From positions 1 through 64,000 of the forward strand of contig CALISO010000027.1 in assembly GCA_938041445.1 (NCBI GenBank): 64,000 bases of DNA. The letters are read 5' to 3'. Below, piece by piece: positions 54,000-63,600 of the stretch (positions within the stretch are counted from its first letter, which is position 1; every line of letters starts with the position of its first letter). The position numbers were made by a program, and so were the translations under genes. The stretch is from an uncultured Saprospiraceae bacterium (GTDB lineage: Bacteria; Bacteroidota; Bacteroidia; Chitinophagales; Saprospiraceae). A model generated the notes under the pieces. It saw only the letters and a program-made list of their open reading frames with translations. It had not been told where the DNA came from and made no database searches.

Positions 54000-55910
54000 T
54001 TAATACCCCATATACTCGTAAGCCGACTTATAATCGCCGTACTTTTCAAGATGATTCATCAATTCTTGATATAATCTTGAAGAACATAATGTCGAAGAAT
54101 CTCCGACAATGACCAACTTTCTTTTGGCTCTTGTCATTGCTACATTGAGTCTTCGGTAGTCACCTAGAAATCCAATATTACTATTGAGATTACTTCTGAC
54201 TAGACTGATATAGATCACATCTTTTTCTTGACCTTGAAATCCATCTATACTATCAATCTGTATGTCCAATCCTTTGAGTTCTTCAGTATCTGGAAGGACA
54301 TCTCGGATATGTCTGACCTGTTCTTTGTACGGGGAGATGATACCGATTTCGTGTCCTTGTGCTTTTTCTAGAATACTTAATAGGTGCTCTCTGATGATGA
54401 AAAATTCTCCTGGATTCTTATAACTTTTATGCTTTGGATTTACCTCTTCTTCAAAGCCTGTACCTGCAGTGTCAATGAAGACTAAGGGAGTCTGGTCACT
54501 GGGCAAGGTATGGTTAGATACTCGAGAATCTGACTTGAGTTCTCCATCGTAGCAAGCAGCATTTGAGTAACCAAGTATGAGGTCATTCATACGATATTGT
54601 GTATCAAGAAGCGAAGTACTTTGATTCCTATTTATCAAATATTCGAATAAAGTATTTTGCAATCCCATCTGTACTGCCTTTGTGCTCTTTACTGTTGGCG
54701 GGAGTTGTTGGTGGTCTCCAGCGAGGATGACTCGTTTTGCTTTGAGCATCGCTACCCAACACTCCGGCTCTAGCGCTTGCGAAGCTTCGTCAATGACCAC
54801 TGTATGAAATCTCAAATCTTTCATTACACTGCTTTCCGTTCCAATTAGTGTGGAAGCCACAACTTGAGAATCATCGAGTATTGTACTGACTAATTTATCC
54901 TCTAAGTCTCTTGCCCACTTGCGTAGATCTCGGGCTTCTTTCTGTAAGTCTTTGCGTTGTTGTCGTTCTTCTGGTCCAAATGTACGTTTGAATTTTTTTG
55001 CTTGACGTTGAGCTTCTTCAGCTTCTATCTTGACGTTTTTTATGTGTGACCAATCTTTATGGTTACGAGCTTTTTCATTAAGACTGAGATGGACTAGGTC
55101 TTCTGATATCCTAGCAATATTTCCAACTCTTGTCACAACAAGTCCTGCGTGGTAGCTCCTCTCAGCTAGCAGATCTACAGCATTGTTACTTGCAGCACAG
55201 ACAAGAACCTTCCCTTCCTTAGTCGCAATGTGTCTGATTAACTCAATTAAGGTGGTAGTCTTGCCAGTGCCAGGAGGTCCGTGTATGATGTGATACGGAT
55301 AAGCGTGGAACGCTTCATGAACAGCATCTTTTTGAGATTGGTTGAGATGCTTGGCAATGTTCAATTCTTGTGTTTTTGCCACTGAAGAGAACCCATCCTG
55401 AAAGCAACCAATCATATAATCCTTCACAGGTGGTGTGCCGATTGCCTCTGTAACCGTATTAATTGCCTTATCCATCAAGTTGTATGTCCGAGCATCATAC
55501 GACAGTCTCAATGTATAGGTGTTGCTTGTTGAGAAATAGTGTTTTTCTGATTGTTGAGAATAGATCAGAACTTTGAAAATTTCCTTTCGCTGATAGCTGA
55601 CAACCCCAGGTGCAGAAAGCTCTGATTGTTGTTGGATGATTTGCACACTTGTACCTACCCTGATTTTATGTCGCTTATCTAAGTTGCCAGTCCGTTCAAA
55701 TGTCAACTCTACCATATCCCCGACAGTAAAATGTTGACTTTCAAATCTCAACGGAAAGACAGCTAAGCCCGCTTCAAGATGTGCTTTGACTCCTTCTCGT
55801 TGAGCTATAGTTTCATAGTATTGCTGTTCTTGTTCCCGTTCAGCCTTCACAGCATTTGCAAGATTAGTGAAGCGTTCTCTGATCTCAGGTATCGAAAGTG
55901 ATTGTGACAT
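54000..55910 (-). CDS. SF1B DNA/RNA helicase (UPF1/IGHMBP2-like)
   Basis: A 636-residue protein. An N-terminal OB-like/stalk region (residues 1-190) precedes motif I HGPPGTGKTT near 211-218, motif II VIDEASQALEPE, motif III GDHQQLPPT, motif IV SPYKEQVRHIRD, motif V DGFQGQEKDVIY and motif VI LNVAMTRAKRKL. It is colinear with bacterial UPF1/IGHMBP2-like helicases, which move 5' to 3' on nucleic acid. Its promoter box is only eight bases before the ATG. Confidence 0.92.
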   Translation of the reverse strand: MSQSLSIPEIRERFTNLANAVKAEREQEQQYYETIAQREGVKAHLEAGLAVFPLRFESQHFTVGDMVELTFERTGNLDKRHKIRVGTSVQIIQQQSELSAPGVVSYQRKEIFKVLIYSQQSEKHYFSTSNTYTLRLSYDARTYNLMDKAINTVTEAIGTPPVKDYMIGCFQDGFSSVAKTQELNIAKHLNQSQKDAVHEAFHAYPYHIIHGPPGTGKTTTLIELIRHIATKEGKVLVCAASNNAVDLLAERSYHAGLVVTRVGNIARISEDLVHLSLNEKARNHKDWSHIKNVKIEAEEAQRQAKKFKRTFGPEERQQRKDLQKEARDLRKWARDLEDKLVSTILDDSQVVASTLIGTESSVMKDLRFHTVVIDEASQALEPECWVAMLKAKRVILAGDHQQLPPTVKSTKAVQMGLQNTLFEYLINRNQSTSLLDTQYRMNDLILGYSNAACYDGELKSDSRVSNHTLPSDQTPLVFIDTAGTGFEEEVNPKHKSYKNPGEFFIIREHLLSILEKAQGHEIGIISPYKEQVRHIRDVLPDTEELKGLDIQIDSIDGFQGQEKDVIYISLVRSNLNSNIGFLGDYRRLNVAMTRAKRKLVIVGDSSTLCSSRLYQELMNHLEKYGDYKSAYEYMGY

Positions 55911-55917
55911 ATGAATA

Positions 55918-55925
55918 CAAATGTA
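55918..55925 (-). promoter_or_regulatory. Candidate -7 promoter box of the helicase gene, near-leaderless
   Basis: On the minus strand TACATTTG, an exact match, ending seven bases before the helicase ATG at 55910. If it is used, the mRNA has at most a few bases of 5' leader. Confidence 0.45.
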
Positions 55926-55990
55926 GTACGCTACGAGTTAAAATTATGACTAGATTGGATAATGCACGTAGGAGGTAGTACTTTCGAAGT

Positions 55991-57514
55991 GTGAAAAGTT
56001 TACTTGCTTGTTTATTGATAAGTCTCAGTTCGCTTCAGATGTCTTATGCATTGGATGAATGCTATCAATTGTTTGAACTTTCTGATACTGACGAGATCAT
56101 CTTAGGTGAGCAGATTATAATTGATCAGTCTAATAATCTAGTAGATATTGCAGACGACAATTTTAATATTTTGTCAATTGAGGTCAGAAAGTTTGGAGAC
56201 TTAGAATCGGTTATTCGATTCTTTGATTGTAATGTGTCATTCGATCAGTTTGATCAGAGAGGAATTTTCACTTTATATATTCTTGGGTTAGGCGAAGGTG
56301 AAGACTTGCAGATTTTGACTTTTGATGATAGCAGTATGACCTACATAGTTCAAGGAGGAAATATTTCAACTGCGATTCCCTGCACTACAGAATGTGTTTC
56401 CCAATTTTATCATAATCCTACTATTGAATCAATTACAGCTGAGTTGCTTGTATTCGATTCCAATGTTAATGTCACTATTTCAGATCCAGTCTTTGAGTTA
56501 GTTTCTGAGCAAGTACTTGTGAGAGATGGTTACTCAACAGTTAGAATAATACCTGCACAATTTGAAACAGTTACAGAGTTGGTAGTTGAGTCTTACACTA
56601 ATATCTGCCCAGACTATCAAGCGGAATATATCCAAGTGGAAGAGCAATATTTAAAAAAAGAGAGTTACAGTATTCTTACCATTACTCCTACTAATATGCA
56701 GTTGTATAAGGAAGAGATACTTGTGTCGGAAGGTTATACAAGATATCAGTTGGAGACTGCGGCAAGTACTGAAGACTTTATCGTAGAGATTGTCCCTGAT
56801 TATACAAGATTAGATTGGGATCTTAAGCCCAATTGTCAGTCTCAATATCCTTATGATTGTCTTGACCATTTTAAGGTTAGTCAAGCAAAAGAATTTATGA
56901 ATCTAGGTCAACCTTCTACTTGGGGATGTCCTGACGATGGTCAGATTACGTATCTCACTAAGGAGGTAGTGCCAACTAGCTATGGCATCAGACCATATAT
57001 GCGCTTGGTCTGGCCTAGTTCAACGGAAAGTGAAATTGTGCCAACAGAATATATCACTAGGACTTACACAGATATTGTCAATCGTGATTCTATTCCAGAG
57101 GAATGTATCGAGATAGCTTATGCGACAATATCTCATCAGAGGTTAGCTTCTCCTGCAACTTCAACACTCGAAAACGTTCCAGCCTTGTATAAGACACGTT
57201 CTTATCTTAAACTAGTAAGTGACGGCTCAGCTACTTACAGTGAAGCTAACATACTGTGTGATTATAGTTATGATAGGGAGATTGTGATCCAGCCATTTGA
57301 GGAGTCACTTGATTCTTTTTACTGTGATGAGTTAACATTGAAGCAGCAGATGGATATCATTGACTGCCTTGAGGATATAGAATACATAGATGGTCAAGTT
57401 ACATTTGGGTCTGGGGAGTTCTGGAACGCGATGTTCCATTTATTGTCTGATTGGGATGAGTTTTTTATAGGACCGTTTACAGGGGGCATCATTCAATATT
57501 TTGAAAAGCCATGA
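55991..57514 (+). CDS. Secreted protein with degenerate tandem repeats
   Basis: A 507-residue protein beginning at GTG 55991, which gives the signal peptide MKSLLACLLISLSSLQMSYA. From about residue 170 to 420 a pattern recurs with the form [V/L]-V-x-x-x-Y-x-[T/I]-R-x-Y-x-[K/Q]-[I/L]-V, for example EQVLVRDGYSTVRIIPAQFETV, KEEILVSEGYTRYQLETA, KEVVPTSYGIRPYMRLV and ENVPALYKTRSYLKLV. It looks like a degraded form of the tandem repeats found in some Bacteroidota surface proteins. No enzyme motif is seen and no T9SS domain is visible at its end. Its stop overlaps the next start (ATGA). Confidence 0.6.
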   Translation: MKSLLACLLISLSSLQMSYALDECYQLFELSDTDEIILGEQIIIDQSNNLVDIADDNFNILSIEVRKFGDLESVIRFFDCNVSFDQFDQRGIFTLYILGLGEGEDLQILTFDDSSMTYIVQGGNISTAIPCTTECVSQFYHNPTIESITAELLVFDSNVNVTISDPVFELVSEQVLVRDGYSTVRIIPAQFETVTELVVESYTNICPDYQAEYIQVEEQYLKKESYSILTITPTNMQLYKEEILVSEGYTRYQLETAASTEDFIVEIVPDYTRLDWDLKPNCQSQYPYDCLDHFKVSQAKEFMNLGQPSTWGCPDDGQITYLTKEVVPTSYGIRPYMRLVWPSSTESEIVPTEYITRTYTDIVNRDSIPEECIEIAYATISHQRLASPATSTLENVPALYKTRSYLKLVSDGSATYSEANILCDYSYDREIVIQPFEESLDSFYCDELTLKQQMDIIDCLEDIEYIDGQVTFGSGEFWNAMFHLLSDWDEFFIGPFTGGIIQYFEKP

Positions 57515-58755
57515 GTCAGGATAGTTATATCAAACAACTTTTGCTTGTTTTGTTGGGCTTAATGCTGACTTCTTCTCTTTTAGGTCAGCTCCAGTTAATC
57601 GATCAATACATTTACAAGAGTGATACTGACTCCATCAGAGTTGGAGATTATCTTGATCCTACTAAGAATGAAATTCTTCTGATTTATCCTAGTAGCTGTG
57701 AAGGATGTTTACTTGATATCCTTGCATATGAACCTTTGATGCAAAGATGGGATGTTGATTACGATCTTGCTATGACTATATTGATCCAGCCTGATCAATG
57801 GCAATTTACAACAGCGAGCCTCATCCATCAAGTTGAGTTGAATACAGAGTTTGAGGTGTTTTTAATTAATGGCGATTTTGATAGCACCAGTTCTCATCTC
57901 TACAGTAAGTCATTAAAGTATCAATCTGTTATTCCACAATTTCTTAATGAAGAAAATTTACAGCCGTATCTAGATTCTATGTTGTCAGCAGAGTCTATCC
58001 AGGATGATTTACTTGGGTCAAATGTCTTGCAATGTGCCGTTGATGTTTCCAATTGTGATGAACCTGATACAGTCTTTATGCATATCAATAATCTTGTAGA
58101 AATTGGAACGTATGATTATACTGAACTTGTGTCAATATCCAACCAATATCTAATCAGACTGGATGCCATTAATCGTGATCTCTATTATTATAACCCAGTT
58201 GACAACATAGAGCATTTACTTTATTCACTAGACGGATTTATTTGTGATTCAATCAAGATTTATAGTGTATCTGAGGATAAATATTTGGATGGGGTTATTA
58301 CGGATTACTGGAATGAAGGTGATGATGAGTATTGGGCAACTGACATAGATTTACAATGTCAAAATTCAGATGATCCATTAATCATTTCTACTCAATATGG
58401 GACTAACGCCGGTCTAGTCCCTCAATTTGAAAATGGAATGGCTACTAGTCAATTACTTTGTCACTATGAAGCAAGTAGGCTAGAGTATGGTGACCTAGCC
58501 GATTGTCCATCGGATAAAATAGATCAACTTTCACAACTACGAGTATATCCTAATCCTGTTGGAGATATGCTCTTTGTAGAAGCAGGGATTCATACTATTG
58601 ACCACATCGCTATGTTTAATATTAGAGGACAGGTGATTATTGCTGACACGGATTATGATGGACCAATTATTATGAGTGGACTATCTTCTGGCGTCTATTT
58701 TTTGGCAGTCACTTCTGAAGGTAAGCTTACTAGATATAGAGTGATAAAGTATTAG
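57511..58755 (+). CDS. T9SS-exported protein with a CxxC thioredoxin-like segment
   Basis: A 414-residue protein that starts inside the ATGA overlap with the preceding gene, so translation is coupled. A signal peptide ends at about residue 25 (LLGQ). Residues 40-150 resemble a thioredoxin/TlpA fold with C63-E-G-C66 in a LIYPSSCEGCLLD strand-helix. The middle is of unknown family. The end, from LRVYPNPVGDMLFV to LTRYRVIKY, is a type A T9SS sorting domain. The coupled partner upstream lacks such a domain, so they probably act together at the surface. Confidence 0.7.
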   Translation: MSQDSYIKQLLLVLLGLMLTSSLLGQLQLIDQYIYKSDTDSIRVGDYLDPTKNEILLIYPSSCEGCLLDILAYEPLMQRWDVDYDLAMTILIQPDQWQFTTASLIHQVELNTEFEVFLINGDFDSTSSHLYSKSLKYQSVIPQFLNEENLQPYLDSMLSAESIQDDLLGSNVLQCAVDVSNCDEPDTVFMHINNLVEIGTYDYTELVSISNQYLIRLDAINRDLYYYNPVDNIEHLLYSLDGFICDSIKIYSVSEDKYLDGVITDYWNEGDDEYWATDIDLQCQNSDDPLIISTQYGTNAGLVPQFENGMATSQLLCHYEASRLEYGDLADCPSDKIDQLSQLRVYPNPVGDMLFVEAGIHTIDHIAMFNIRGQVIIADTDYDGPIIMSGLSSGVYFLAVTSEGKLTRYRVIKY

Positions 58756-58977
58756 CGCTGAACATCGCACGCTATTCACCAAAGGCTATGTGCATCAATC
58801 TGAATTTATACATTCTCAAATTAAGTCAGGAGCTCTCTTGAGATTCTCCCTATCCAAAAATTATTTTTAGTGGTTTGGAGTAATTAAATACTGATATTTG
58901 TGTTTTGTATGATATGATGATGTATTTGACACCATCTTAAGACATCATTTTAATTAAGTTAGGCAGAATTACATGTT
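58756..58977. other. Intergenic gap, nothing recognised
   Basis: About 220 AT-rich bases follow the coupled pair. No gene, hairpin with a T tract, or exact TAnnTTTG box was found. Confidence 0.5.
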
Positions 58978-59607
58978 ATGAAGTATTGGATTTTAGTCAC
59001 AAGTTTGGTTGTCACTTCAATGATGACAACTACGCTAAGTGCTCAAGTTGGCATTGGTTTACTTGGAGGGATTGACCTTTATCAACGATACACTAATCCA
59101 GCTGATGGTATTGCTAGTCCATCTGCAGGTAATGCTATAGCCAATATCGTTTTTGGTCCTAAGATTTGGGTAGGAGGTAAAAAGCTATCCCTTTCTGCTG
59201 AGGTCCCAGCAACAATCGGATTGACGGGATTTAGCAGTAAAGATTACAAAGGCTTGGGTTTAGCTGCCGTACCAGTGATAGGAATGGTCAACTTTCTTGG
59301 CAATAGTGGATTAGACAGAGATGCAGGGCCAGGATTTGGTCTTGGTGGTGGTATTATGCAATATCGTACAGAATTGTATGGGTTAACTGATGACTTTATC
59401 TCTCAAGGTGTGACAAGAGATTGGGAACAAGTCTTCGTCGTACAAGCCGAAGTTGGATTTGGAATAACTGGTTGGACAGGTAAGCTCTATGCGAGATATG
59501 GATTCTCTAATGATGATGAAGAACTAAGGACATTCAATATTGGGATCCTTGCAGACTTTAATTTTATTATGATGAGACGCATTAAGGATCCCGCTAGTGC
59601 CTTGTAA
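58978..59607 (+). CDS. Secreted beta-rich protein of unknown function
   Basis: A 209-residue protein with a signal peptide (ending in LSAQ). The mature chain is rich in Gly and hydrophobic strands (IGLLGGIDLYQRYTNP, NFNFI-like C-terminus with an aromatic pair), which fits a small outer-membrane barrel. No motif was recognised. It ends three bases before murB. Confidence 0.55.
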   Translation: MKYWILVTSLVVTSMMTTTLSAQVGIGLLGGIDLYQRYTNPADGIASPSAGNAIANIVFGPKIWVGGKKLSLSAEVPATIGLTGFSSKDYKGLGLAAVPVIGMVNFLGNSGLDRDAGPGFGLGGGIMQYRTELYGLTDDFISQGVTRDWEQVFVVQAEVGFGITGWTGKLYARYGFSNDDEELRTFNIGILADFNFIMMRRIKDPASAL

Positions 59608-59610
59608 AAT

Positions 59611-60606
59611 ATGATCTCACTACAACCTCATCATACGTTTGGCGTCATAGCCCATTGTAGCGAGTTTACTTCTATCACTACAGTAAATCAATTACAGTCG
59701 CTTTGTCAATCAGATTCTGCTGAAGCATTTGTGCTAGGTGGAGGGAGTAATACATTATTCGTAACCAATCCCAAAAGGGTCTGGATTATTGATATTCTTG
59801 GTAAAGAAATTATCAAGCAAAGAGAAAACTATGTGCTACTTAGAGTTGGTGCAGGAGAGGATTGGCATTCATTAGTCAAGTATTGTGTTGAAGAACAATT
59901 AGGTGGCATTGAAAACCTCGCCTTAATTCCCGGCAAATGTGGCGCAGCTCCTATCCAAAATATAGGAGCATATGGAGTAGAAATCAAAGATGTCCTACAA
60001 TCAGTCTCAGTTGTGGAGAGAGCAACTGGATATCGTAAAGAGTTCCATAAGTCCGAGTTAGATCTAGGGTATCGAGATAGTCTCTTCAAACATAAGTGGA
60101 AGGGTAGATATATCATAGATAGTATCGTTATCAAGTTGATGAAACAGGGTAGTCACGATATCAAGACTACATATGGAGCTATCTTACAGCAATTACAAGA
60201 TGGTGGGATATCTAACCCATTAATAGCTGATGTCTTCAATGCTGTTGTTGCAATTAGATCAGCAAAGTTGCCTGATCCAAAAGTACTAGGTAATGGTGGT
60301 AGCTTTTTCAAAAATCCAATCATCTCAGTTGCATTGTATGATGAGCTCAAGGCAAAATTCCCAACAATGCCGAGCTACCCAATCTCTGATACAACAGTCA
60401 AAGTTCCTGCTGGTTGGTTGATAGATCAAGCGGGTTGGAAGGGAAAGACAGTAGGCAATGTAGGCTGCTATGAAAAGCAAGCATTAGTGATCGTAAATCA
60501 CGGTGATGCTACTGGTCAAGAAGTACTCGCTTTTTCAGAAATGATCCAATCCTCCGTTGAAGAGAAATACGGGATAATATTGCAGCGAGAAATCAATTTG
60601 ATTTAG
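59611..60606 (+). CDS. murB: UDP-N-acetylenolpyruvoylglucosamine reductase MurB
   Basis: A 331-residue protein. The FAD-binding GGGSNTLF, the LIPGKCGAAPIQNIGAYG block, YRDSLFK and the proton-donor serine S231 (GNGGSFFKNP) are all present, and the C-terminal Glu (E327 in LQREINLI) is in the expected place. It is a type I MurB, with the tyrosine loop (GYRDSLF) seen in that class. It reduces enolpyruvyl-GlcNAc to UDP-MurNAc in peptidoglycan synthesis. It converges on the kinase gene with a four-base overlap. Confidence 0.95.
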   Translation: MISLQPHHTFGVIAHCSEFTSITTVNQLQSLCQSDSAEAFVLGGGSNTLFVTNPKRVWIIDILGKEIIKQRENYVLLRVGAGEDWHSLVKYCVEEQLGGIENLALIPGKCGAAPIQNIGAYGVEIKDVLQSVSVVERATGYRKEFHKSELDLGYRDSLFKHKWKGRYIIDSIVIKLMKQGSHDIKTTYGAILQQLQDGGISNPLIADVFNAVVAIRSAKLPDPKVLGNGGSFFKNPIISVALYDELKAKFPTMPSYPISDTTVKVPAGWLIDQAGWKGKTVGNVGCYEKQALVIVNHGDATGQEVLAFSEMIQSSVEEKYGIILQREINLI

Positions 60607-63600
60607 CTAGTACTATTATCCCTTATATTTCTAATAGGTATATTCAAAGTATTCTTGAGATGCTTACTGATTGTAAAAGAAAAAGTACTGCCCTTTCCTT
60701 CTTCAGATACTACTGAAAATTTTCCTTTATGTCCATTTACAATTTTATTGCAAACGGCTAGACCGATGCCAGTGCCAGCATAATCGGTTTGCTTATGAAG
60801 TCTCTTGAAGATCTCAAATATTTTAACTTGATAATCACTTGCGATACCTATTCCATTATCTGTTACACTAAATTTCCAATGGTCATCGAGTTCTTCAGAG
60901 GATACAATTACCTGAGGGTTCTGACTTTTATTAAATTTCAAACCATTCAATATTAAATTGTAAAATACAGTACCTATCTGCTCTTTTCTACAATATATGA
61001 CTGGCAACTTACCGGTGGTTACAGATGCATTGTTGCTTTTGAGATAGACGGATAAGTCTTGGATTTTACCTTCCAGAAGTGAATTAAGGTCTACTGTCTG
61101 AAAGACATCACCTTCCTTCCCAATCAAAGAGTAGCTTAGAAGACTACTGATTAAGGAAGACATACGTTCTACACCCTGTTCAACGAAGTGAACATAGTTC
61201 ATAAGAGTTGGGTCATCTAAGTTGTCAATCTTCTCCTTAAGCAAGCCTGAAAAAGCACCTACAGTTCTCAGCGGTTCCTGGAGATCATGCGAAGTGATAA
61301 ATGCATATTGTTCAAGATCTTCATTCGATCTAGTCAATTCTTTATTGGATTCATCAAGCTGTAGGATCAGTTGCTGCATATCTACTTCTCGTTCTGCCAG
61401 AGAAATATTCGCTTTTTCTGTTTTCCTTATTTCATCATTCAGCTTCTTGTTGTATTCCTTAAGAACATTATTTCGTCGGTTTGCTACACTTTTGTAATAA
61501 CCTAAAATAAGAAACATCACAAGAATAGCTAAGGCTAATAAAAGTAACTTGAATAGGTTTGTTTCAACAAAGGTTGGTAAGACCTTTATTACAATAGAAG
61601 TATATTCTTCAGGCCAACTACCATCAGTATTGGCAGTCTTGACCATAAAGGTGTATTCCTTTGGATCAAGATTAGTGTATAGAGCTTTTTGAGCATTTGT
61701 GTAATTCCACTCATCTCCTTCTAGTCCATCAAGTCGGTAGGCGTAAGTATTCTTTGACGGTAAACTGTAATTAGGACTTGAAAATAGAATCTCTACGGAG
61801 ATATTGTCGGATGCAATCTCAATTGATTGTTTACCAATTGCATTTAAGTTTTCTTTAGAATCAGAGTTGATTAAGTTGGCACTTGTGATATACACTGGAG
61901 ATTCAGTACTAGTTTGATCCCATTCAGATTTGTTAATAATGACCATTCCATTTTCACTTCCAAAGTAAACGTTTCCTGTGGGGTCACCATAGTTTGAATC
62001 TCTCCTAAAAGAGATCATCTGTAAACCATCTTTTTGAGTATAAAGATTGTATTTGTCGCTACTTAAGTCATAACGAAGAAGACCATTTGGTGATGAGGCC
62101 CATATGATACCTTCATTCGTAATCGAAAGGTTATTTACCGCAATATCGGTAAGATCTTCATTGAAAATTTCAAATTTGTCATTAACTAGATTGAAAGTAA
62201 AGAAGCCATTCAGATAACCAAAGTAGATTTTCTGATTGTATTCCTTCATCGTGATTATCTGATTATTATTCATGATGTTTTTTACAGAGTCATCACCATT
62301 TTGATATGATAATATTTCCATCTGATCACCATGACCTACTATTCTTCGGATACCTTGATAACAAGCAACCCATATGTCACCTCTGGAGTCCTCAAGTATT
62401 TTGTTGACACTTATATTTGGAATGACATTGGTCCATTTACCGCTATTCTCATTGACGATGTATAAATCTTTTTCTGAACCTACCCAAAGACGATCTTTAC
62501 TATCCTTTACGATTTCAGATACATAAAATAAGAGCTCATTATTATTTAAGTTGAGGTTTCTATAAGAATCATTTAAGATGTTGCTTGGAAGGTAAAGAGT
62601 TTTTGATTTATAAGGTGGCTTTGTATTAATCCGGACAACGCCTTTTTGAGCTCCTATATATAATGAGTTACCTTGATCTCGAAACATTGTTTGTGCCAGT
62701 TCATTACGTATGTTTTTTGCAAAAGGAAGATTATCTAAAATCTGATTAGATGAGATATCGTATCCGAGTAATCCATTTTGATTTGTTGCAATGACTAGTG
62801 TATTCTCATCAAGTTGTTTGATATTGTTTACTCTATCTAGCCTAATATTGGCAGAATTAAATGGCTGTGGTAATTCTACTCTTCTAAACCTATTAGTTAG
62901 CTTATTAAATTGGTTAAGTCCTGAAGAACTGCCAATCCAGATTAAGCCTTGCCTCCCCAAATGCAAAGAAGTAATGTTATTATCATTGATCGTAAAATCC
63001 CTACTTGCTCTTTGGAAATACGAAGAGAATTCAGGTTCTTGACTTGGAATATCAAAGTCTAGTTTTTTGATCTCTTGTTTGGCTAGTAAACTCAATCCAT
63101 TATTAGTGGCAACCCACAAGTTCTTTTCTGAATCTATTTCAATATCTCTCACATAATTGAGAGCCAACGATGTTTTCTTCGCATCATTCGCGGTGAATAA
63201 TATAAACTCTGGTTCCCAGTCTTGCTTATCTATTATGTTAGTAGCGTTCTCAGGTATTAGCATATAGCCTAGTCCGCTATTATGTGTTGATAACCAATAA
63301 TGATTAGAATCATACTCAACAATTCGCCACACATTACTCTTTCCTTCAAGTTGAGGTATGATTATTTGCTTGAAATGTCCTTTGCTATGCAGGCCAGATG
63401 GATGAGGAATGTATAGAAAATTTCCTCCGTCCCAAGTTGTTAACCAAATCCAACCCTTGCTGTCAACAAGAATGTCTAATACTGGACCAGGTTGAATAGC
63501 AAATGATCTGTTATCAAAAAAGTTGAAATTATAGACACTATCTTTCTTCGGGTATAACACATCAATACCACCTTCAGATCCTACCCATATTTCTGAAGAG

